Positions 1 to 4,281 of a stretch of DNA of 10,253 nucleotides are shown piece after piece. Every line of letters starts with the position of its first letter. Within the stretch, counting starts at the first letter, position 1. The stretch is from CAYUTA01 sp964447605. Its GTDB lineage: Bacteria > Bacillota > Clostridia > Christensenellales > CAG-138. Location: positions 1 through 10,253 of the forward strand of contig CAYUTA010000075.1 in the NCBI GenBank assembly GCA_964447605.1. The letters run 5' to 3'. Below the pieces are notes generated by a model. The model had not been told where the DNA came from and ran no database searches. It saw only the letters and a program-made list of their open reading frames with translations. A program made the translations under genes and the position numbers.

Positions 1-2
1 GC

Positions 3-33
3 GCACCAACTCTGTTTCATATCTCGTTGGTGC
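3..33. repeat. Inverted repeat upstream of first gene
   Basis: GCACCAAC (3-10) and GTTGGTGC (26-33) are perfect 8-bp inverted arms around a 15-nt spacer, ending just before the ribosome binding site of the first gene. There is no T-run after the 3' arm, so it does not look like an intrinsic terminator on this strand. It could be an mRNA leader hairpin, a protein binding site or an element-associated inverted repeat. The left context is missing. Confidence 0.45.
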
Positions 34-50
34 CTGAAAGGAATGGTCAT

Positions 51-572
51 ATGAAGCTGTTTCACATTGATCGAGGAGCTATTTTGCAAGTAAAGACAAT
101 AGAGTTGTTTGATGATTACGCGCTTCCACCAGCGGAGCCTAATGATGAAATATGTCAACATGTCAGAGAACTCTATCCACAGGGTATCAGTGAACATGGG
201 AATCGGTATATTTTTGAACCAACGGATAACAGCAATATTGAAAACACTTTTGAACTTGTTAGAGTGGCACGATACCCGAATTGCTTTTCCCGGTTTCAGT
301 CTTTTTTTGCGGTAGATGCCCAAACAGTAAAGTCACTAATTGCAGAATTATGTTCCCAATATCCCAATTATAAAGTATGGGAGGTAGAAGCGGAGCATGT
401 TCAGAGATTTGATATGCATCTACTAAAAGGCATCACCTTTGCCGAGTGCGTGTACTATGCGGATAAGTATTGGAAGCAAGAAAACGGCGCAGAACCATTG
501 TATGAGTACTTAATGCAACCACCGATAAAGGTTATTAAAGCGCTATCTACGGATGAGATTATTGCACTGTAA
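51..572 (+). CDS. DUF2441-like protein, function unknown
   Basis: A 173-residue protein if read from ATG 51, which has AAGGA at 38-42 with an 8-nt spacer. An in-frame TTG at 27 would add eight residues but lies inside the upstream inverted repeat and has no such site. The N-terminus (MKLFHIDRGAIL), a central PQGISEHG segment, a FELVR...SRFQSFFA block and a later KVWEVEAE...DMHLL block match my recollection of the DUF2441 family pattern. There is no signal peptide or membrane segment, so it is probably cytoplasmic. The conserved His/Arg/Ser pattern raises the possibility of an ADP-ribosyltransferase-like fold, but that is inference. It lies about 80 bp upstream of mobC on the same strand, is AT-richer than the genes further right, and may be accessory cargo. 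Family placement is from memory of the pattern; function is not known. Confidence 0.6.
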   Translation: MKLFHIDRGAILQVKTIELFDDYALPPAEPNDEICQHVRELYPQGISEHGNRYIFEPTDNSNIENTFELVRVARYPNCFSRFQSFFAVDAQTVKSLIAELCSQYPNYKVWEVEAEHVQRFDMHLLKGITFAECVYYADKYWKQENGAEPLYEYLMQPPIKVIKALSTDEIIAL

Positions 573-652
573 GGACAGCAGCCATCGAATCTTTATAGAC
601 ATTAGTGACTGAAGCGGCGTTGCGGCATTGTTTATGAGGAGGCTAGATATAG

Positions 653-991
653 ATGAATGAGAATCGTTCCCGTGGGATTTCAATTCGTTTCCGCGTGTCA
701 GCAAAGGAAAATGCCTTGATTAAAGACAAGATGTCGCAACTTGGCATTCGGAATCAAGAGGCGTATTTACGAAAGATGGCGATTGACGGTTACTCGGTGC
801 GGTTAGATTTGCCTGAGGTGCGGGAGTTAATTGTGCAACTTCGGAAGTATGGCACAAATCTGAACCAACTTGCCAAACGCGCTAACGAGGGCGGCAGCAT
901 CTTTGCAAAAGACGTGGAACGGCTGAGCAGTGAGCATGCGGAATTGTATACGCTCACGTCGGCGCTGTTGCGAAAGCTGTCGGAACTGTAA
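653..991 (+). CDS. mobC: MobC-family relaxosome accessory protein
   Basis: A 112-residue protein with ATG 653 preceded by AGGAGG (637-642) and a 10-nt spacer. The N-terminal part (about 1-50; RGISIRFRVSAKENALIKDK, then EAYLRKMAIDGY) fits a ribbon-helix-helix DNA-binding region. The second half holds LRKYGTNLNQLAKRANEGG, the hallmark of bacterial MobC proteins (Pfam MobC type), followed by a C-terminal helix. Proteins of this family bind oriT, help open the strand at nic and recruit the relaxase. The length is normal and there is no sign of truncation. It is followed by the CD1845 gene, the zinc-ribbon gene and the relaxase on the same strand, the usual order in Firmicutes mobilization modules. 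I see no clear promoter in 573-652, so it may be transcribed from further upstream. Confidence 0.9.
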   Translation: MNENRSRGISIRFRVSAKENALIKDKMSQLGIRNQEAYLRKMAIDGYSVRLDLPEVRELIVQLRKYGTNLNQLAKRANEGGSIFAKDVERLSSEHAELYTLTSALLRKLSEL

Positions 992-1004
992 TGTGACTTC
1001 TGCA

Positions 1005-1064
1005 AAAACGGATTCAGCATCCTTGCATATCTGTAACCGTTTTCGTATGCTGAAAGCAAGGAGG
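1005..1064 (+). promoter_or_regulatory. Structured leader with interleaved complementary segments over an RBS
   Basis: Between mobC and the next gene three segments each have a perfect complement downstream: AAAACGG 1005-1011 with CCGTTTT 1037-1043; TTCAGCAT 1013-1020 with ATGCTGAA 1047-1054; CCTTGC 1021-1026 with GCAAGG 1056-1061. The order is A-B-C-A'-B'-C', so all three pairings cross each other. B/B' with C/C' has H-type pseudoknot topology, and C' contains most of the ribosome binding site AAGGAGG (1058-1064). A switch that hides or frees this site is an inference from pairing alone. Confidence 0.45.
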
Positions 1065-1072
1065 GCGAGCGT

Positions 1073-1363
1073 ATGAAATTTCTGTTGAAAATCCTTGTTG
1101 CGCCGGTCATTGCCGTGCTGGCAATCCTTGTATGGTTCTGTGCGTTCCTGTTACATTTTTCCTCGTTCATGTTCGGGCTGGCAGCATTGGTGCTGGGAAT
1201 GCTTACGGTCGCGCTGTTTGTTACGGGGCAAACAAAGAATGGTTTCATCATGCTGGCGCTTACCTACCTCGTTAGTCCCTATGGTTTGCCGCTGCTCGCG
1301 GTATGGCTGCTGGGGCTGGTGCAGCGGCTTCGGTGTGCGATTCAAGCGCGCGTTTATGGATGA
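1073..1363 (+). CDS. CD1845-family small membrane protein
   Basis: A 96-residue hydrophobic protein starting at ATG 1073 with AAGGAGG (1058-1064) and an 8-nt spacer. It shows a basic N-terminus (MKFLLKIL), a long hydrophobic stretch of about residues 4-48 that can hold two membrane segments, the short polar turn VTGQTKNG (about 44-51), then hydrophobic residues to about 80 with SPYGLPLLAVWLLG. The tail RLRCAIQARVYG is basic. This pattern (LLKIL.AP, FTGQT.NG, LVSP.GLP.LA.WLLG) matches proteins annotated as the CD1845 family in Clostridia conjugative transposons, normally found beside relaxase genes. Their biochemical role is unknown, and a part in mating or membrane association of the transfer apparatus is only inference. 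Translation may be controlled by the structured leader described separately. Confidence 0.8.
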   Translation: MKFLLKILVAPVIAVLAILVWFCAFLLHFSSFMFGLAALVLGMLTVALFVTGQTKNGFIMLALTYLVSPYGLPLLAVWLLGLVQRLRCAIQARVYG

Positions 1364-1379
1364 AATTGTTTTCGTAACA

Positions 1380-1388
1380 TGCTACAAT
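1380..1388 (+). promoter_or_regulatory. Possible extended -10 promoter for the zinc-ribbon gene
   Basis: TGCTACAAT has the TGn extension and a five-of-six match to TATAAT. A start of transcription near 1395 would leave about 29 nt before ATG 1424. No convincing -35 element stands 16-18 nt upstream, so this is a weak call. Confidence 0.25.
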
Positions 1389-1423
1389 GCAATTGAATCC
1401 ATAGAAAAGAGCATGACCAAAGC

Positions 1424-1627
1424 ATGGGTAATAGCAACAAGATTTGTCCAAACTGCGGGCGAAAAATGAAGCAGCAGTTTATCGGTTTGCAGCATTGCAA
1501 ATGCGGTATGAGCTGGAGCAAAAGCCTTGGATTCTTTGAACGAACGCCGGACATGATCTTTGCGCTTGAACGAAGAACGGTTGGGAAGAAAATCAAGCAA
1601 GTCCATGTAATTCGGTACAAAGAATAA
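1424..1627 (+). CDS. Small Cys-rich zinc-ribbon-like protein of mobile element
   Basis: A 67-residue protein: NKICPNCGRKM at residues 5-15, then LQHCKCGMSW and FERTPDMIFALERR, ending in a basic stretch (VGKKIKQVHVIRYKE). CPNC plus CKC gives four cysteines able to bind one zinc, as in rubredoxin-type knuckles or zinc ribbons. Short proteins of this design occur beside relaxase genes in Clostridia elements, but I do not know a named function; a nucleic-acid-binding accessory role is inferred from the zinc ribbon and basic tail. The start is ATG 1424. The ribosome binding site is weak (AGAAAAGAG, 1403-1411), unlike the strong sites of its neighbours, so expression may be low or coupled. A strong terminator follows 16 nt after the stop codon. 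Confidence 0.65.
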   Translation: MGNSNKICPNCGRKMKQQFIGLQHCKCGMSWSKSLGFFERTPDMIFALERRTVGKKIKQVHVIRYKE

Positions 1628-1642
1628 TCACTATATCATACT

Positions 1643-1670
1643 AACGGTCTGCCACGGGCGGGCCGTTTTT
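1643..1670 (+). terminator. Strong intrinsic terminator before the relaxase gene
   Basis: AACGGTCTGCC (1643-1653) pairs with GGCGGGCCGTT (1657-1667) in an 11-bp stem with two G-U wobbles and an ACG loop, and the run TTTTT occupies 1666-1670. It sits after the zinc-ribbon gene and 24 nt before the relaxase start, so relaxase expression must come from read-through or a promoter not seen here. Confidence 0.8.
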
Positions 1671-1693
1671 CCATGTTAGGGGGAGTGAGCACA

Positions 1694-3091
1694 ATGGCAA
1701 CCAGCCGCCTGATTCCCATGCACGTCAACAAGGGCAAGACCATTGGCCAATCGCTCTCTGACCGCACCGATTATGCTATGAATCCCGCAAAGACCAACGA
1801 CGGCGAATTGGTGTCCGCCTATGAGTGCGACCCGGCTATCGTGGACGCGGAATTTCTGTTGAGCAAGCGTCAATACCGGGCGCATACAGGGCGAACGCAG
1901 ACGCGGGATGTGCTGGCCTATCAACTCAGGCAATCGTTCAAACCAGGGGAGGTTACGCCGGAGGAAGCAAACCGCATCGGCTATGAGCTTGCCATGCGTT
2001 GGACGAAGGGCAGGCATGCGTTTATCGTCGCTACCCATGTGGATAAGGCGCATGTTCATAATCACATCATCTACAATTCCACGACGGTGGATTGCGCACG
2101 CAAATTCCGCAACTTTTGGGGCAGCACCGCCGCCGTCCGGCGCTTAAACGATACCATTTGTTTGGAGCATGGATTGTCCATCGTGGAGCAGCCCAAGCGT
2201 CACGGTATAAGCTACGGCAAGTGGCTGGGTGATAACAAAGAGCCGAGCCAGCGTGATCTTTTGCGGCAGGCCATCGACGCCGCCCTTGCTAAAAAGCCCT
2301 GCTCCTTTGATGCGTTCCTTGCGGAAATGACCACCGCCGGCTATGCGGTAAAGCGGGGCAAGCATACGGCGTTTTGTGCGGATGGCATGGATAGATTCAT
2401 TCGTCTGCGCTCCCTCGGGGACGGTTATTCGGAGGATGAAATCCGCGCCGTCATCACCGGGGAACGGTCGCATGCCCCGCAAAAGAAAACCATCCTCACG
2501 TCAGCGCCGGAGCGGGTGAATCTGCTGGTGGACATTCAGGCCAAGCTGCAAGCGGGCAAGGGCGGCGGCTATGAACGCTGGGCCAAGGTGTTCAACCTCA
2601 AACAGATGGCAGTTACGCTCAATTATCTTTCCGAACACAAGCTGTTGGATTATGGGGCGCTGGAAGCCAAAACCGTCGAATCCACCGCCCGATTCAACGC
2701 CCTATCCGGGCAAATCAAGGCGGCAGAAAAACGGATTGCCGAGTTGACCGCCCTGCGCAAAAACATCTTCCAGTACCGCAAGACCCGCGACGTATACGTA
2801 GCCTATCGGAAAGCCGGGTACTCGAAGCAGCTTTACGCCGAGCATACGAGCGACATCCTGCTGCACAAGGCGGCAAAGGCTGCGTTCGACGCGTTGCCCG
2901 GTAAAAAGATACCGCCGCTCTCTGCGCTTCAAGCGGAATATGATGCGCTTCTGCTTGAGAAAAAATCCGCATATGGCGCATATGTCCGTGCGCGAAAGGA
3001 CATGCAGGAGGTCATGACCGCAAAGGCCAATGTGGACACGATATTGGGAAAGGAGCGCGGAATAAAAGACCGCGAACAGGAGCGCACATAA
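1694..3091 (+). CDS. MOBP-type relaxase (relaxase/mobilization nuclease)
   Basis: A 465-residue relaxase that nicks one strand at oriT and carries it into the recipient. The start chosen is ATG 1694 (MATSRLIPMHVNKGKT), 10 nt after AGGGGG (1678-1683); an in-frame ATG at 1673 falls right after the terminator T-run and before that site. Motif I is TDYAMNPAKT, with Y27 the likely catalytic tyrosine. Motif III is HVDKAHVHNHI (H115, D117, H120, H122, H124), the metal-binding histidine cluster of Pfam Relaxase. A basic segment around 165-190 and an AGYAVKRGKH region follow. Residues about 320-350 (ARFNALSGQIKAAEKRIAEL) look helical and coiled-coil-prone, and the C-terminus is Lys/Arg/Glu-rich. Length is typical for Firmicutes relaxases, with no frameshift. 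MobC lies upstream and an oriT-like region immediately downstream. Confidence 0.92.
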   Translation: MATSRLIPMHVNKGKTIGQSLSDRTDYAMNPAKTNDGELVSAYECDPAIVDAEFLLSKRQYRAHTGRTQTRDVLAYQLRQSFKPGEVTPEEANRIGYELAMRWTKGRHAFIVATHVDKAHVHNHIIYNSTTVDCARKFRNFWGSTAAVRRLNDTICLEHGLSIVEQPKRHGISYGKWLGDNKEPSQRDLLRQAIDAALAKKPCSFDAFLAEMTTAGYAVKRGKHTAFCADGMDRFIRLRSLGDGYSEDEIRAVITGERSHAPQKKTILTSAPERVNLLVDIQAKLQAGKGGGYERWAKVFNLKQMAVTLNYLSEHKLLDYGALEAKTVESTARFNALSGQIKAAEKRIAELTALRKNIFQYRKTRDVYVAYRKAGYSKQLYAEHTSDILLHKAAKAAFDALPGKKIPPLSALQAEYDALLLEKKSAYGAYVRARKDMQEVMTAKANVDTILGKERGIKDREQERT

Positions 3092-3093
3092 AA

Positions 3094-3201
3094 GGCTCGT
3101 TAGAGCCGCAGCAGCCGACCGATAGGAAGGCTTGTTCAGCAGGGTTTGGGATGCCATCCCAACAAGCAAAAGTGCGTCTGGGTGACCAGAGGCATTGCTT
3201 G
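3094..3201 (+). other. Candidate origin of transfer (oriT)
   Basis: This non-coding stretch just after the relaxase is full of inverted repeats. GGCTC (3094-3098) pairs with GAGCC (3103-3107). TTGGGAT (3146-3152) pairs with ATCCCAA (3156-3162), inside CTTGTT (3131-3136) and AACAAG (3161-3166). CAAGCAA (3163-3169) pairs with TTGCTTG (3195-3201), with TGC/GCA and TCTGG/CCAGA (3177-3181, 3186-3190) continuing the stem. The segment AAAGTGCGTCTGG (from 3169) contains AAGTGCG, which resembles the TAAGTGCG side of RSF1010-like nic regions, placed 3' of an inverted repeat as in known oriTs. The bases after it (TCTGG) differ from the CCCT of that family. Location and nick position are inferred. Confidence 0.5.
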
Positions 3202-3228
3202 CTGGGAACGACGAGGGACAAAAAGGAG

Positions 3229-3258
3229 ATGACTAATCTGAACGGCATATGATATACT
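3229..3258 (+). promoter_or_regulatory. Promoter of the nucleotidyltransferase gene
   Basis: ATGACT (3229-3234) matches TTGACA at four positions; 18 nt later comes TATACT (3253-3258), carrying the TGn extension (TGATATACT). Transcription would start near 3265, about 36 nt before ATG 3301. The gene therefore appears to be expressed independently of the relaxase. Confidence 0.5.
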
Positions 3259-3300
3259 ACAAATACGAAATGCTAGGCATGACTGCGGAAAGGAGCCGGT

Positions 3301-3597
3301 ATGGAAGCGCGTAGAATTGATGATATTCGGCGTGTCGTTTCCCGGTATGCCGCCCAGTATGGGGCGAAGCGGGTGTATTTGTTCGGCTCGCATGCCCGTG
3401 GAGACGCCACGGAAAAGAGTGATGTGGATCTCAGAATTGATAAAGGGTGTATTCGTGGACTGGAGCTTGCCGGACTGCTCGTGGATTTGGAGGATGGCTT
3501 GCAATCCCCTGTTGACTTGATTCCGACCACAAGCCTTACGCCGGAGTTTTTGGACACTATCCGTCCCTATGAGGTGCTGTTGTATGAAGCTAAATGA
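3301..3597 (+). CDS. mntA: MNT-type nucleotidyltransferase (HEPN/MNT antitoxin)
   Basis: A 98-residue minimal nucleotidyltransferase of the DNA polymerase beta superfamily. ATG 3301 follows AAAGGAG (3289-3295) with a 5-nt spacer. The motif LFGSHARGDATEKSDVDLRI (about residues 23-42) has the GSxARG loop and the SDxDL pair of metal-binding aspartates; PVDLIP further on may supply the third acidic residue. In HEPN/MNT toxin-antitoxin systems such proteins modify the HEPN ribonuclease with AMP and so neutralise it. The HEPN gene normally starts overlapping the MNT stop, and here only its first codons survive (see the pseudogene entry). The MNT catalytic motifs themselves look intact. The gene symbol rests on family membership only; an orphan or otherwise repurposed MNT is equally possible. 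Confidence 0.85.
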   Translation: MEARRIDDIRRVVSRYAAQYGAKRVYLFGSHARGDATEKSDVDLRIDKGCIRGLELAGLLVDLEDGLQSPVDLIPTTSLTPEFLDTIRPYEVLLYEAK

Positions 3598-3619
3598 TAA
3601 GGACCGCAGCATACTATAG
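3584..3619 (+). pseudogene. Truncated HEPN toxin start (remnant)
   Basis: ATG 3584 overlaps the end of the MNT gene by 14 nt, the usual arrangement of MNT/HEPN pairs. It reads MKLNDKDRSIL, which resembles the N-terminus of HepT/DUF86 HEPN proteins, then meets TAG at 3617-3619. Reading on in this frame gives no HEPN-like residues and no RX4-6H motif, so the gene seems to have lost its body by deletion or replacement rather than by a single stop mutation. The identification relies on 11 residues plus position. Confidence 0.5.
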
Positions 3620-3803
3620 TCGAACATCAGGAAGCCAGACTTCACAATTCATCAGCAGTTTTGTTTCGATTGCATTAGCATGAAACGTTTACAGCAGATC
3701 CCCATCCATTTTTTCAGAGTTTCTTCGTAGATTGCTTTGCTTCGGCATCGTCTTCATGACCTGTTGATTACTGGAACGAAAAGAGCGTTATGGAGAATTA
3801 GCA
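3620..3803. other. Intergenic stretch without recognisable gene
   Basis: I see no reading frame with a ribosome binding site, no clear hairpin with T-run and no family motif on either strand. It is AT-richer than the flanking genes. It occupies the place where the HEPN gene body would be expected and may hold decayed or foreign sequence. Confidence 0.4.
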
Positions 3804-3844
3804 TTGTGCTGGAGGAGAACGCATGATACAATACCAATATTGGT
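3804..3844 (+). promoter_or_regulatory. Promoter plus palindromic operator candidate
   Basis: TTGTGC (3804-3809), a 17-nt spacer and TACAAT (3827-3832) with TGn extension form a plausible promoter; transcription would start near 3839. The perfect 12-bp palindrome ACCAATATTGGT (3833-3844) covers that start point and ends just before the ribosome binding site TAGGAGG (3845-3851). A repressor site is the simplest reading; which protein would bind is unknown. Confidence 0.5.
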
Positions 3845-3860
3845 TAGGAGGGCTTGCCGT

Positions 3861-4154
3861 ATGACTGAAAACGAGGAACTGTTGTTGGCGATACAATCCA
3901 TCGTCAGGCAGGAAACCGAGCCGCTTGCAAGGGAAATTCAAAAGATAAACATTCGCTTGGATACGGAGATCAGCGACAAGCTAGGCGCTCTTGCCGATGG
4001 CTTTATGAGCCTTGATGAAAGAACCAGCCGAATGGAAGCGGATATTTCGGTTATGAAATCGGATATTTCGGTCATAAAAGATGATGTTGCCGTAATCAAG
4101 GTAATCGTCAGCGAGCATGATGATGAAATCGCAGAACTGAAACGCGCACAATAA
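3861..4154 (+). CDS. Small heptad-repeat coiled-coil protein
   Basis: A 97-residue protein starting at ATG 3861, with TAGGAGG (3845-3851) and a 9-nt spacer; an upstream in-frame ATG at 3804 lies in the -35 region and was not used. The N-terminus MTENEELLLAIQ leads into an acidic, all-helical sequence. From about residue 58 there are consecutive seven-residue units (ADISVMK, SDISVIK, DDVAVIK, then VIVSEHD, DEIAELK) with Ile/Val/Leu at the a/d positions, a textbook coiled coil likely to form parallel oligomers. There is no signal peptide or membrane segment. Similar short proteins of unknown role are common in Firmicutes genomes and mobile elements. It has its own promoter and is closed by a terminator, so it is a single-gene unit. 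No function is assigned. Confidence 0.75.
   Translation: MTENEELLLAIQSIVRQETEPLAREIQKINIRLDTEISDKLGALADGFMSLDERTSRMEADISVMKSDISVIKDDVAVIKVIVSEHDDEIAELKRAQ
4039..4101 (+). repeat. Three tandem 21-bp units encoding heptads
   Basis: The unit CGGATATTTCGGTTATGAAA at 4039 recurs at 4060 with few changes; a third, more diverged copy follows at 4081-4101. Each 21-bp unit encodes one coiled-coil heptad, which points to growth by slippage or unequal exchange. Confidence 0.6.
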
Positions 4155-4199
4155 GTCGCCCCTTTGAAGAAACGCAAAATCAGATAAACAATATCTAGC

Positions 4200-4225
4200 A
4201 AGCATCTCGAACGAGGTGCTTTTTT
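4200..4225 (+). terminator. Intrinsic terminator after the coiled-coil gene
   Basis: AAGCATCTC (4200-4208) pairs with GAGGTGCTT (4213-4221) with one G-U wobble around a GAAC loop, and T residues fill 4220-4225. It separates the coiled-coil gene from the adhesin gene 57 nt further on. I find no convincing promoter in that gap. Confidence 0.8.
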
Positions 4226-4281
4226 GCATCTATCCATTTCTACAAAAAGAACAAATCCATAGAAAGTGAGCCAACAATTAT

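Noticed and set aside
637..652. Promoter within 573-652 for mobC (TTGCGG and TAGATA)
   Set aside because: The -10 would lie on the ribosome binding site and initiator region, leaving no leader; match to consensus is poor.
1095..1469. 124-codon plus-strand frame overlapping the CD1845 gene
   Set aside because: Out of frame with the well-supported membrane protein, Cys/Trp/Arg-rich shadow composition, no ribosome binding site.
3136..3645. 169-codon minus-strand frame over the oriT-like region and MNT gene
   Set aside because: Antisense to the MNT gene with clear catalytic motifs; no domain or ribosome binding site.
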